Source: CAZLDI01 sp964558415
GTDB taxonomy: Bacteria > Chloroflexota > Dehalococcoidia > SM23-28-2 > RBG-16-64-32
Assembly (NCBI GenBank): GCA_964558415.1
Contig: CAZLDI010000011.1
Span: 1-64,000, forward strand
Length of the DNA stretch: 64,000 nucleotides
Reading direction: 5' to 3'
The position numbers and the translations under genes were made by a program. Shown piece by piece: positions 54,235-63,351 of the stretch. Within the stretch, counting starts at the first letter, position 1. The number at the start of each line of letters is the position of its first letter. A model generated the notes under the pieces. It saw only the letters and a list, made by a program, of their open reading frames with translations. It ran no database searches and was not told where the DNA came from.

Positions 54235-55284
54235 TCACTGCTTCTTTTTCTTGCGGGCCTTGCGAGCCGGGGCACCGGCACGAAGTTGCTTGATCTGTTG
54301 AACGGCAGATTCGAAATGTTTCTCAACCGGGGAGGGCTCTAGCGGGCGGACGGCCAGAAATTTGTCGAACTCCTCGGTTGCCTTCTGCATGGCCTGTTCG
54401 TGGGAGACTTTGCCGGCGTGCGTGAGGATGTCTCGTTCACTCAGGTGCAGAAAGTCATCGAGCTTGCTGATCCAGTCCCCCATATACATAGGGCGGCGGC
54501 TGTGCGCCTGCAGCTCGGCGAAGTCGAGGTACAGCGAGACGATCAGGTTGAGAGCCTCAATCTCGTCGTGGTTCAAGTAGTTCTTGGCGACGGCGGCGTC
54601 ATCCCGCCGAATCGCGCCGCCCTTCCAACTGGTCAAGCCCAGGTTCGGCCGGGTGGCGTCTGCTCGCTCATAGATCACCTCGGCTGCGGTGCGCCCGTGC
54701 GCCGCCCAGTGCATCTTGTTCTGCACGGTGGCAAAGAACCGTTGCGACACATCAATGTTTGGATCGTAATCGATGCTTGTTGCATAGATGTCCAACGCCT
54801 TGCGCCAGAAGACCTTTTCCGACGAGCGAATGTCCCGGATACGAGAGAGAAGCTCATCGAAGTAGTTACCACCGCCGCTTTCCTTCAGGCGCTCGTCGTC
54901 GAGAGCAAAGCCTTTGACGAGGTAATCCCGAAGGCGTTGCGTCGCCCAGATGCGGAACTGCGTGCCGCGGTGCGATTTGACCCGATAGCCGGTGGAGATA
55001 ATGACGTCCAGGTTGTAGTGGTCTATTCGGCGCTGGACCTGCCTGTCGCCTTCGGTCTGAACTATAAAGAAATCCTTTACGGTTGCCTCCGGCTGCAGCT
55101 CCTCCTCATCGAAGACGTTCTGAATGTGCTGACCGACGTTCTGCCTGCTGGTCTGGAATAGCTCAGCCATCTGCGACTGTGGCAGCCAAACTGTCTCGCC
55201 GTCGAACCGCACCTGAATCCGCGTGCTGCCGTCCTCAGTCTGGTAGAGGATGATCTCGGATTTGGGAGCCTCGTTCTCGCGCAT
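54235..55284 (-). CDS. RhuM-family protein
   Basis: A 349-residue virulence RhuM-family protein. 'IQVRFDGETVWLPQSQMAELF' followed by 'NVGQHIQNVFDEEEL' at the N-terminus, 'YNLDVIISTGYRVKSHRGTQFR' in the middle and 'YERADATRPNLGLTSWKGGAI' later are diagnostic. The name comes from a Salmonella island gene; function is unproven, and the family is common in genomic islands and near restriction systems. The C-terminus is very basic (KKKK). It is flanked on both sides by truncated ribD starts. Confidence 0.88.
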   Translation of the reverse strand: MRENEAPKSEIILYQTEDGSTRIQVRFDGETVWLPQSQMAELFQTSRQNVGQHIQNVFDEEELQPEATVKDFFIVQTEGDRQVQRRIDHYNLDVIISTGYRVKSHRGTQFRIWATQRLRDYLVKGFALDDERLKESGGGNYFDELLSRIRDIRSSEKVFWRKALDIYATSIDYDPNIDVSQRFFATVQNKMHWAAHGRTAAEVIYERADATRPNLGLTSWKGGAIRRDDAAVAKNYLNHDEIEALNLIVSLYLDFAELQAHSRRPMYMGDWISKLDDFLHLSERDILTHAGKVSHEQAMQKATEEFDKFLAVRPLEPSPVEKHFESAVQQIKQLRAGAPARKARKKKKQ

Positions 55285-55330
55285 GCTTTCAGTCTCGCGA
55301 TTCTGAGCCGTAGTGCCCAGCCCTGGGCGT

Positions 55331-55440
55331 CACCTATAATTTGCGCATGACATCGGAGCCGATGCTGCTGGCGCTGGCGCGCGGGGCGACTGCGGTGACC
55401 TCGCCTAACCCGACGGTGGGCGCGGTGATCGTTGCTAACG
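55331..55440 (+). pseudogene. Truncated ribD 5' end with promoter, copy B
   Basis: Has the TATAAT (55335-55340), the ATG at 55347 and 31 codons, 'MTSEPMLLALARGATAVTSP' and on to 'GAVIVAN', then ends abruptly. The frame is intact until the break. Differences from intact ribD are mostly codon-level, so it looks like a fragment of another allele and not a decayed copy of the neighbour. Confidence 0.85.
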
Positions 55441-55747
55441 CAATTCGTATCTAGCGAAGCCTAATTTCCGCGATTTCAGGCGGTTTTGACCCTCTGTCTC
55501 CAGAGGCCATGACCCTAAAACTCGACGCCACTATACTGCCTGATCCAACCCTACAACAGGCATGTGAAAGACCGATCGGTCTGCTAGGCCAGAACACAGC
55601 CGAAGATCGACGGCAGCGGGTATAATCCTCCCGCTGCCCTCCTTATGACATCAACGAAAAAGCGGTGCCGCAGGACGCCCATCAGAGATATCACGGCGCG
55701 GCGCATCCCTCGCGGGCTAACGGCAAGTGCACCGGTGTCGCGAGATC
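55441..55747. other. Lower-GC gap with a 14-bp palindrome
   Basis: No gene is supported. The stretch is poorer in GC than its neighbours and contains the perfect palindrome agaccgatcggtct at 55569-55582, the form of many TetR-type operators, though no tetR gene is nearby. Confidence 0.45.
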
Positions 55748-56943
55748 TCATCTGATATCTGCGCTATGCTTTCGCGGCCATTGTCCGGCAGGTTTGATAT
55801 TCCTGTTGACGCGGAAGAGATTCGTCGGGTCGTACTTCTCCTTGAGGGCAGCCAAGCGCTCGTACTTCGCCTTGCCGTAGGCTTCCAGCGTGCGGTCGTC
55901 GCCCTCGTCCTCAGTGAGGAAGTTGACGTAGGCGCCGCCGGTCGAGTGGGAGCGCATGGCGGACCAGGCACCGCGGGCCCAAGCCTTGCACGCGTCGATC
56001 TTCGCGGGATCGATGCAGGAAGAGGCGACATTAAGCACATAGGCGGCGTCGCGGTGGGCGGCGGCTGAGATGTTGTCGTCGATACGGGCGGCGGCGCCGC
56101 CGAGCTGGAACACGATAAGGGCCGACTCCGGCGAAGGGAACTCCGCAGTACGCTCGCGAATCGTCTGCTGGGCAGCTGCGGTGACGCCGGGGAGGTAGTC
56201 GGACTTCCAGTAGTAGTAGCGGCCCGGCGGCTGCGTGCCGTCGAGAGCAGACTGGTGGACGGTAAACGGCTTGGGCTGGATGGTATCGGCGACGGGCGAG
56301 CCGAACTCCTTGAGAGGCTTGACCGCATTCTCGCCCTCCTCGACGGAGCCCGCATGGCAGACGATGATGGCGGCAATCGGTTTTCCGTGGATCTCCTGCG
56401 GCAGGAAAGGCGCCGGCGGCGCGATCCGCAGCAGGAGGACGCAGGTCAGGTCGTCGGGGGCAGCGGCGCTGAACTCGCGGTAGAAGGAGATCACCTCTTC
56501 AGCGCGATCCATCGGGTGGGCGACGAGCCCAGCCACGACGGTGGGGCCGAGCTGGCGCATGCGGTACTCGTAGGAGGTCACGATGCCGAAGTTGCCACCA
56601 CCGCCCCGGAGGCCCCAGAAGAGATCGGCGTTCTCGTCCTCACTGGCCCGCACAAGGTCACCGTTCGCGGTTACGACGTCGGCGGAGATGAGGTGGTCGG
56701 AAGTGAGTCCCCACTTGCGAGTAAGCCAGCCGAAACCGCCGCCAAGGGTGAGGCCGGAGAGACCGGTCTGCGAGACGAATCCAGAGGGGACGACGCGGCC
56801 GAACGCCTGGGTCTCCCGGTCGATGTCACCAAGGAGTACGCCGGGTTGCACGCGAGCGGTCTCGTTGGCAAGGTCTAGATGGACGCCCTTCATGTGAGAG
56901 ACGTCTGAGCCCGGAGCTCTCCGATGGTGTCCTGCGTAGTCAT
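55748..56943 (-). pseudogene. BBE-type FAD-binding oxidoreductase with internal N-terminal deletion
   Basis: The region from 56893 to 55748 encodes most of a berberine-bridge-type oxidoreductase: 'TGLSGLTLGGGFGWLTRKWGLT', 'DLFWGLRGGGGNFGIV' and the C-terminal 'YDPTNLFRVNRNIKP'. The proper start, MTTQDTIGELRA with an 'aaggag' site, is at 56943, but after 13 codons it jumps out of frame directly into the SHMKGVHLD region. About 85 residues are missing, including the expected RGGGHN flavin-attachment segment. An alternative ATG upstream (57025) gives an open frame but an unrelated N-terminus. I take it as non-functional. Confidence 0.75.
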
Positions 56944-57052
56944 GGTAACTCCTTGATTGAATGGTGTTGCCGATACCCAAATGCCTATCGCTGGCAGCCC
57001 AGACCCAGGCCGAGAAATCCCTCATCCTGATTGCGACCTTCCCTCCCTTCTC

Positions 57053-57862
57053 TCAGCGAAGACCTGCGAACAGGTCATTCTCTACTGTCGGCCCGCCGTT
57101 GACCCGGCTAAACGCGCGATAGTAGACGCGTCTGCCCCATAGTCGCTCGTGCGCCTCCTCCGGCAGAGCGATGAGTTTCCGGTAGCCGGGCAGCTGCGAG
57201 CGGTGGCGAGAGATCGCGTCCCAGACCTGCCGCCAGTGAGCCGAGGCATCGATGCGAGTGGTGATCGCCCACTCCTGCCAAGGGATGGAGCTGCGCCGGT
57301 GGCCGTTGATCTGCATCGCCAGCTCCCCGAACGCCGACTGATACAATTCGATCTCCCCCGGTGTCCACGCCATGTAGTAGAGCTTTGAGACGTGGTGCGG
57401 TGGCTGACCATCGGGGTCCCGGAAGTTGGCGTCCGCCGCCGCCGCGACGGCGGCGGTGGCGTGTTGGCAGATGGCGATGTGGTCCGGATGGCCGTACAGC
57501 CCGTTCTGATCGAAGGTAACCGCTACTTGCGGCTTCACCCTCCGGATATGCCGCACGATCTCCGCCACAACTTCGGCCGCGGGCGCCTGGTCGAACTCGC
57601 CATCGCGGTAATCTAATAAGGAGACCTCACGGATGCCCAGGACGCTTGCCGCGTCCTTCAACTCCGCCTCACGAATGCGGCCCAGCTCGTCGGGTCCGGG
57701 GTTCTCGTCCTCGGGCCCGAACCAGCCCTGCTCGCCGCGAGTTGCGGTGACGAGGTAGGTCTTCACACCTTCGGCCGCGTACTTGGCGATGATTCCGCCA
57801 TTACCCAGCGACTCATCGTCGGGGTGGGCCAGGATCAGCATTAGCTTCAGTTCGTTCGTCAT
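57053..57862 (-). CDS. PIG-L (LmbE) family deacetylase
   Basis: A 269-residue zinc deacetylase of the GlcNAc-PI de-N-acetylase/LmbE family. 'ILAHPDDESLGNGGI' (AHPDDE, about residues 10-16) and 'NGLYGHPDHIAIC' supply the metal ligands; 'ATRGEQGW' is also conserved. Family members remove acetyl groups from amino sugars in mycothiol, bacillithiol or antibiotic pathways. ATG at 57862 is chosen for its ribosome binding site (gaggag). It lies just after the EamA exporter gene in the same direction. Confidence 0.9.
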   Translation of the reverse strand: MTNELKLMLILAHPDDESLGNGGIIAKYAAEGVKTYLVTATRGEQGWFGPEDENPGPDELGRIREAELKDAASVLGIREVSLLDYRDGEFDQAPAAEVVAEIVRHIRRVKPQVAVTFDQNGLYGHPDHIAICQHATAAVAAAADANFRDPDGQPPHHVSKLYYMAWTPGEIELYQSAFGELAMQINGHRRSSIPWQEWAITTRIDASAHWRQVWDAISRHRSQLPGYRKLIALPEEAHERLWGRRVYYRAFSRVNGGPTVENDLFAGLR

Positions 57863-57886
57863 AGTCGACTCCTCATCATTCACGGG

Positions 57887-58906
57887 CTATGCGCGCTCCT
57901 CGTTCTCGATAAACACGGACGCTTTCGCCAGCGTCGGACGCCGATCCGGGGTTGTGAGCTCCGGACCCAGGCTCCCGATCCGTGCAACCAGTTGGGCAAG
58001 CCTCGATTGGGCGGCAGCGCCGTACATCACAACGCCGACGCCGGTCGTTATGAGCGCCACGCCGAACGCCGTGCTTGGTCCTATCTCCTCGCCGAGGACC
58101 GCCCAGCCCAGCAGCAGCCCGAACACCGGGACGATGTACGTGACCAGAGACGCGTACACGCTGCCAGCGGCGCCCACCAGCCAGAAGTAGAGAGTGAACG
58201 CGAGCGCTGTGGAGAGGACGCCCAGGGCGACCAGTGCCAGCGATCCCTCGGCGCTAAGGTCCTGGTACGCCGGCATGCCCTTAGTCACCGCCACGAGGAA
58301 GGTCGCCATCACTGCACCAGCCGCGAGCTTGGTGCCCGTCAAGGTGAGGGCATTCTCTGTCCTCAACAGCATCTTGGCGTACACAGCCGCGGCGCCGTAG
58401 CAAGCGGCGGCGCTGACCACGGCCAACTGCCCGACGCCGCCACTACTGGTCACGTCCAGGACGTCGCCGCCGGTGAGCGACACGACGCCCAGGAAACCGA
58501 GTGGAATACCCAGCAGACGGACGGGGGCCAGCCGCTCGCCGGGCAACGCGACCGTTGCGATAACGACAGTGAACACCGGCATCGTCGAGACAAGCACCGA
58601 GGCGATCCCACTGTCGATCCGGGTCTCCGCCCAGGCGATCAGCGTGAACGGGATAACGCTATCGAGAAGGGCCAGCAGCGAGATTTTGCCGATCGTCGCG
58701 AGGTCGAATCGGGGAGCCTTGCCGCGCGCCAACATGATGGCGTAGACGATCGTTGCCGCCAGGGCCAGGCGACCGAGAACGATCTCGGCGGGAGAGATCT
58801 CTTCAACCAGCACCTTCATAAAGAGGAAGGCAGCACCGAAGAGTCCGCCCAGGGTCAGGAGGGCCAGTGAGGTCTTCGTATTGATCGTTACGGGGTTGCC
58901 TGTCAT
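57887..58906 (-). CDS. EamA/DMT-family transporter
   Basis: A 339-residue inner membrane protein with about ten hydrophobic helices and the two repeated EamA halves ('ALLTLGGLFGAAFLFMKVL' opening the first and 'VSAAACYGAAAVYAKML' the second). The family exports amino acids and other metabolites. The soluble C-terminal tail of about 45 residues is an addition. It is 24 bases before the PIG-L gene and probably co-transcribed with it. Confidence 0.88.
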   Translation of the reverse strand: MTGNPVTINTKTSLALLTLGGLFGAAFLFMKVLVEEISPAEIVLGRLALAATIVYAIMLARGKAPRFDLATIGKISLLALLDSVIPFTLIAWAETRIDSGIASVLVSTMPVFTVVIATVALPGERLAPVRLLGIPLGFLGVVSLTGGDVLDVTSSGGVGQLAVVSAAACYGAAAVYAKMLLRTENALTLTGTKLAAGAVMATFLVAVTKGMPAYQDLSAEGSLALVALGVLSTALAFTLYFWLVGAAGSVYASLVTYIVPVFGLLLGWAVLGEEIGPSTAFGVALITTGVGVVMYGAAAQSRLAQLVARIGSLGPELTTPDRRPTLAKASVFIENEERA

Positions 58907-58969
58907 CGCCTTTTCCCTTCGTCTCGCCTGTCGCTCTGTTTCTACCGGAGAGGATGAACTGCCCGCTGC

Positions 58970-59215
58970 CTAGGCGGCCCTCGGAAGGCTGCACCAGTTG
59001 GCGTAGCGACCGGTAGTGGCCTCGTGGGTCACGTAACCTTCCATGGCCCGATCCGCCAGCCAGTCACGGACGAATCGGGTCGGTGCGCCAGTGCGCTCCG
59101 CCAGCTCGGCCGCGGTCACTGGCGTTTCAGTCATGGCCTCGTAGAACCCCAGGCTCTCGCCAAGAGCCATCAGACCCGTACTGGCCTCGACTCGTGTCCT
59201 CACTTCTGCAGTCAT
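58970..59215 (-). pseudogene. Methyltransferase N-terminal wing, truncated
   Basis: Eighty-one codons encode only the N-terminal winged-helix dimerisation domain of a SAM methyltransferase: 'LGFYEAMTETPVTAAELAE' and 'VRDWLADRAMEGYVTHEA', ending 'GRYANWCSLPRAA'. The whole SAM-binding fold is missing. The start (59215) has a perfect 'gagaggagg' site, so a short peptide may still be made. Confidence 0.7.
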
Positions 59216-59327
59216 CGCCGTACCTCCTCTCGGTACATTCACGATCTTCGTGACACCACCGTAGACGCGCCAGCGGCACGCCACATCACCCGAACTGGTG
59301 GTTGTCGTTGGCGGATGTGTCAGCGAC

Positions 59328-59351
59328 CGGATAGCCAGAAATGGCTATCCG
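59328..59351 (-). terminator. Perfect 10-bp hairpin with GAAA loop
   Basis: cggatagcca and tggctatccg pair perfectly around a gaaa tetraloop (read on the plus strand; the minus-strand loop is tttc). It lies after the LuxR regulator's stop and before the truncated methyltransferase. No T-run follows on either strand, so it may be a terminator, a stabilising 3' hairpin or a protein site. Confidence 0.45.
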
Positions 59352-59416
59352 ATTGGAAAGTGATGTGGGGCCGCGTGCGGGAGAGGCGGGTCAGTTTTTC
59401 GGAGTGTGGCCTGGGT

Positions 59417-61975
59417 CTAGACCAGCTTCTTCACGGTGGCGTAGGCTGCCGCCTCGGTGCGATTGGCACTCTGTGTCTTGGAGAGGATGTTCTTAACGTG
59501 GTTGGCCACCGTGTTCGCCGTGATGAAGAGTTCGTCGGCGATCTGGCGGTTACTTCTTCCTTTCGCGATCAGGCGAAGGACCTCCATTTCTCGCTCAGTG
59601 AGCTCGTCCGGATAGGATGAAGCGCGCACCGGCTGGGCGGCGTCGGCCGCGCGCTCCAGAAGTGTGCGAATGCCGAGGTCGGAGTTCATGGAGAGTGAAC
59701 CTTGGAGGATCGACACGGCCACGCCCAAGTCGCCGACGCCTCCAGGCTGCATCGCGACATCGACCGAGGGCCAGCCCTCGCGGCCGCGGAGAACTCGCTG
59801 CGCCCACGCCTTCGTCTCGTGGTCGCTGGCCGGGTGGTGAAGCGCCAAGCCCAGCAGCTCGAGGCCTCCTGCAGCGTCCCCTTCGCGGATTAGCATCTCT
59901 CCGGCGCCCGTGATGAGCGAGAGGATCTGCGGTACGTGCTGAATGTCCGCCGCGAGCTGCAGTGTCCGTCCAAAATGCTCCCTGGCCGACGCGTAGTCCT
60001 CTCGGGCAACGGCCGCCTTCGCCATCCCAGTGAACGAGGCTGCCAGCCCGCCCTTGTCATGGATGTCCCGGTAGATGGAGATAGCCTGTTGATATAAGTC
60101 CTCAGCTTCCGCATATGACTGTTGCCGCAGGGCTACGTCGCCCAGACGCGTCAAGGCGATGGCCATACCCTCAGGGTCCGCGAACTCCGTTCTCAGGTCA
60201 TAGCTGGATTGGTAATAGTGTCTCGCAGCGGCAAGATCGTCTAGTGCGCAGGCCACGTTGCCTAGTTCGATCAGAAGGTAGGCTAGGAACCAGCGATCGC
60301 CAACCCCGGTGGCGATGTCGGAGGCCCGCTGAGCATATGTCTGAGCGGCCTCATACTTGCCCTGCAGTAGGGCCGCTCGTGCCAGCACGTAGAGTGAGAT
60401 CTCTTGGTTCCACGGGTTGTCCTGTGTCTCGGCTGCAAGAAGCGACTCTTCCCCGTGTCTTGCTGCTTCGGTGTACTCCCCTTTTATAGTGGCAATGACG
60501 CCGAGCACATGGCGAGGGTCGGTGGCGAATCCCGGAGACGGCCGCGCACCGAGTCTGACGTAGATACTCTGACACCTCGCCAGGGAATTCTGCGCCTCCT
60601 CAAGCCGTCCCAGGCGGATGTAGAACCAGGCCAGCTCCACCAGCACCCGCGCCAGCGTCAGATCCAGCTTGTCCGTGGCCGCCCACCGCCCCAGGCTCGT
60701 GGCCGCACCTTCCAACAGGGTCACCGCTTCCGCGTAGCGGGCCTTGAGCTGCCAGCACTGGCCTAGAGTGTCGACAGTCTCCATGAGCCGTTCCGTCTGG
60801 GCGTGGTCCGCGGCCCACTGCCAAGCGGCACTGATGTTGTCGAGTTCAGCTTCGATCTCGGCAGCGGCCTCTACCTGTCGGCCACCCAAGAGATCTGACG
60901 CTCGCTCACCGAGGAACCTCGAGTAGTAGGCGCAATGGGAATTGCGGGCGCGGGCCACTGCCTCCGGCGACTCCGCCAGCTTTTCGAGGGCGTATTGCCG
61001 GAGCAGTTCGTGCACCAGATAGCGGCTTTGCGTCAGCGGCTTGAGCAGCGATTTGTCCACTAGCGTTGACAACAGCCTCAGCGACGCACCAGTAACCTTT
61101 TCGGCGGCCTCGCGCCCAAACGTGCCTCGGAACACCGCCAACTCCGCGAATATGTCTCGATCCTCCTCGCTAAGATGACTCCACGATTCCTCGAACACAA
61201 TGCGGACGCTGCGGTGCCGCTCGGGGACGTTGCGGAGACTGGTATCCAGAAAATCCAAGTTGCGCTCGATCTCGGCGACGATCTCATCGCAGGACAGGAC
61301 ATTGATCCACGAGGCTGCCAGCTCTACAGCCAGGGGCACCCCCTGGACGAGCCGGCAGAGGCGGGCGATCGCTGGCCAGTCGGGGGTCGGTGAGTAGCCC
61401 CGCTTAACTCGTCGGGCGCGCTCCACGAACAGCCGCATCGCGTCGTAGTTTTCGGGATCGGCAACGTCCGCGCTGTCAGGAAAGCGCATCCCCGACACGG
61501 GGAACACCCACTCCTCGCTCAGCTTCAGGGCCTCACGGGTAGTCACAATGATCTTCAGCTCCGGGGCTGCCGAGAGCATCTCGTTGAGCAGGTCAGCCGC
61601 GGCCACCAGCTGCTCGAAGTTGTCCAGCACCAGCAGCTCATGCTTCTCACTGAGATGATTGAGCAGCTGGACCTTCGGTTCCTCCTGTCCGCGGAGGGAG
61701 AACCCTATCGAGTTGGCGATGGCGGGCACCAGGAACTCGATTGAATCGACCGGCTGAAGGGGGACGAAATAGGTGCCGTCGGCGAAGTCGCCGACCCTCT
61801 CGCGTGCCGCTTCGACCGCCAGGCTGGTCTTCCCGCTGCCTCCTTGCCCCACCATCGTCACCAACCGGCAGTCGGGGTCGCCGAGCAGGCGCTTCAGCTC
61901 TTTCAGCTCCTCCGTCCTGCCAATGAATGGAGTCAACTGGACTGGTAAGTTGTGTGCTGACTGATCCATCGTCAT
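59417..61975 (-). CDS. LuxR-type regulator with STAND ATPase and TPR domains
   Basis: An 852-residue regulator. The ATPase has Walker A GQGGSGKT at about residues 43-50 and Walker B LLVLDNFEQL near 113-122. The middle, about 400-750, is TPR-like helical repeats. The C-terminus is a LuxR helix-turn-helix: 'LTEREMEVLRLIAKGRSNRQIADEL' in parts, then 'TANTVANHVKNILSKTQSANR'. It should activate transcription when a ligand triggers ATP-dependent oligomerisation. Start may be ATG 61975 or 61969. It is the last island gene before ribD and may control the PIG-L/EamA group. Confidence 0.9.
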   Translation of the reverse strand: MTMDQSAHNLPVQLTPFIGRTEELKELKRLLGDPDCRLVTMVGQGGSGKTSLAVEAARERVGDFADGTYFVPLQPVDSIEFLVPAIANSIGFSLRGQEEPKVQLLNHLSEKHELLVLDNFEQLVAAADLLNEMLSAAPELKIIVTTREALKLSEEWVFPVSGMRFPDSADVADPENYDAMRLFVERARRVKRGYSPTPDWPAIARLCRLVQGVPLAVELAASWINVLSCDEIVAEIERNLDFLDTSLRNVPERHRSVRIVFEESWSHLSEEDRDIFAELAVFRGTFGREAAEKVTGASLRLLSTLVDKSLLKPLTQSRYLVHELLRQYALEKLAESPEAVARARNSHCAYYSRFLGERASDLLGGRQVEAAAEIEAELDNISAAWQWAADHAQTERLMETVDTLGQCWQLKARYAEAVTLLEGAATSLGRWAATDKLDLTLARVLVELAWFYIRLGRLEEAQNSLARCQSIYVRLGARPSPGFATDPRHVLGVIATIKGEYTEAARHGEESLLAAETQDNPWNQEISLYVLARAALLQGKYEAAQTYAQRASDIATGVGDRWFLAYLLIELGNVACALDDLAAARHYYQSSYDLRTEFADPEGMAIALTRLGDVALRQQSYAEAEDLYQQAISIYRDIHDKGGLAASFTGMAKAAVAREDYASAREHFGRTLQLAADIQHVPQILSLITGAGEMLIREGDAAGGLELLGLALHHPASDHETKAWAQRVLRGREGWPSVDVAMQPGGVGDLGVAVSILQGSLSMNSDLGIRTLLERAADAAQPVRASSYPDELTEREMEVLRLIAKGRSNRQIADELFITANTVANHVKNILSKTQSANRTEAAAYATVKKLV

Positions 61976-62215
61976 GTTGGGACAGAATGATCGACGTCCG
62001 GGAGGGGGCGCCTTGTGTGCATGATTTTACCCTGCGCTGGCTCTGCGTGTTGGCGGCGACGATTCCGATCCGGTCTCCGGAATCGAATCAGCGCCGCGTC
62101 CCAGCCGCTCGGCACCGCCGCTGGACGCTCCGTCGGCTCGATGTCCAGTACCGCTCGGGGCGGCGATAGGGTCGATGTCAATCACAACCTAGTTCATCTC
62201 ATACCCTGACACTCG
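61976..62215. other. Divergent control region between LuxR regulator and ribD
   Basis: No gene supported. It should hold the LuxR-gene promoter on the minus strand and the upstream part of the ribD promoter. Confidence 0.4.
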
Positions 62216-62217
62216 CC

Positions 62218-62223
62218 TATAAT
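62218..62223 (+). promoter_or_regulatory. Consensus -10 TATAAT before ribD
   Basis: A perfect TATAAT ends 6 nt before the ATG at 62230, so the predicted transcription start is at the A of ATG (leaderless). The same hexamer, spacer (ttgcgc) and ATG occur in both truncated ribD copies at 53991 and 55331. Confidence 0.6.
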
Positions 62224-62229
62224 TTGCGC

Positions 62230-63351
62230 ATGAGATCGGAGGCGATGGGGCGGGCGCTGGAGCTGGCGCGCGGGGCGACTGCGAGCACGTCGCCTAACCC
62301 GACGGTGGGCGCGGTGATTGTCGCCAACGGCGAGACCGTGGGCGAGGGCGTCACGGAGGCGCCGCCGGGGCTGCACGCTGAGGCGGTCGCGCTGCGGGAG
62401 GCGGGCGAGCGGGCGCGCGGCGCGACGATGTACGTCACGCTGGAGCCGCACGGGTTCCAAGGGAACAATCCGCCGTGCACTGACGCGATCATCGCCGCCG
62501 GGATCGCGGAGGTCAGATACGCGCTGGCGGACCCGGATGAGCGGGTGAGCGGCGCGGGGCACAGGGCGCTGGAGGCTGCGGGCGTGCGAGTCGTGGCGGG
62601 CGACGGGGCGGAGGAGTCGGCGCGCATCCTGGAGGCGTACATCAAGCAGCGGACGACGGGGCTGCCGTTCGTGATCGCGAAGTTCGCGGCGTCGCTGGAC
62701 GGGCGGATCGCGGCGGCGTCGGGAGACTCGCGGTGGGTGTCGGGGCCGGAGGCGCGGGCGTGGTCGCACGCGCTACGGACGCGCGTGGACGCGATACTGG
62801 TGGGCTCGGAGACGGTGGTGGTGGACGACCCGGAGCTGACCGCCCGCCCGGACGGGGTGGAGGCGGAGCGGCAGCCGTTGCGGGTCGTCGTCGACACGCG
62901 CGGGCGGACGCCGCCGATGGCGCGCGTGTTCACGGGCGGCGCGAAGACGCTGGTCGCGACCGCGGAGGGTGCGCCGGCCCAGACGGGCCCGTATCGGGCC
63001 GCGTGGCGGGCGTCGCTGGAGGCGCGCGGGGCGGAGGTGCTGGCGCTGCCGCGAGAGGGGGAGCACGTCGACCTGACGGCGCTCCTGCGAGAGCTGGGGG
63101 GACGCGGCGTGCTCTCGCTGCTGGTCGAGGGCGGGGGGGTGGTGCTGGGCGGGTTCTTCGACCGCGGGCTGGTGGACAAGGTGCACGCGGTGATCGCGCC
63201 GATGATCATCGGGGCGGCGGAGGCGCCGGGCGCGGTGGCGGGGCGGGGGGCGGAGCGGATGGCAGAGGCGCTGCGGCTGCGGGAGGTGACGGTGGAGCGG
63301 CTGGGGGAGGATGTGCTGGTGACGGGGTATCCGGTGTACGGGGGGGAGTGA
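62230..63351 (+). CDS. ribD: Bifunctional riboflavin deaminase/reductase with altered zinc ligand
   Basis: A 373-residue RibD for the second and third steps of riboflavin synthesis. The deaminase domain has 'TSPNPTVGAVIV' and HAEAVALRE (zinc His, active Glu). The usual LEPC....PPC motif reads LEPHGFQGNNPPC, so the first zinc Cys is His. The reductase domain begins near residue 140: 'PFVIAKFAASLDGRIAA', 'SRWVSGPEARAWSH', 'ILVGSETVVVDDPELT', and 'LLVEGGGVVLGGF'. ATG at 62230 directly follows the TATAAT. It is the only intact ribD of three starts in the window; its 3' tail is also duplicated at 63459. Confidence 0.9.
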   Translation: MRSEAMGRALELARGATASTSPNPTVGAVIVANGETVGEGVTEAPPGLHAEAVALREAGERARGATMYVTLEPHGFQGNNPPCTDAIIAAGIAEVRYALADPDERVSGAGHRALEAAGVRVVAGDGAEESARILEAYIKQRTTGLPFVIAKFAASLDGRIAAASGDSRWVSGPEARAWSHALRTRVDAILVGSETVVVDDPELTARPDGVEAERQPLRVVVDTRGRTPPMARVFTGGAKTLVATAEGAPAQTGPYRAAWRASLEARGAEVLALPREGEHVDLTALLRELGGRGVLSLLVEGGGVVLGGFFDRGLVDKVHAVIAPMIIGAAEAPGAVAGRGAERMAEALRLREVTVERLGEDVLVTGYPVYGGE

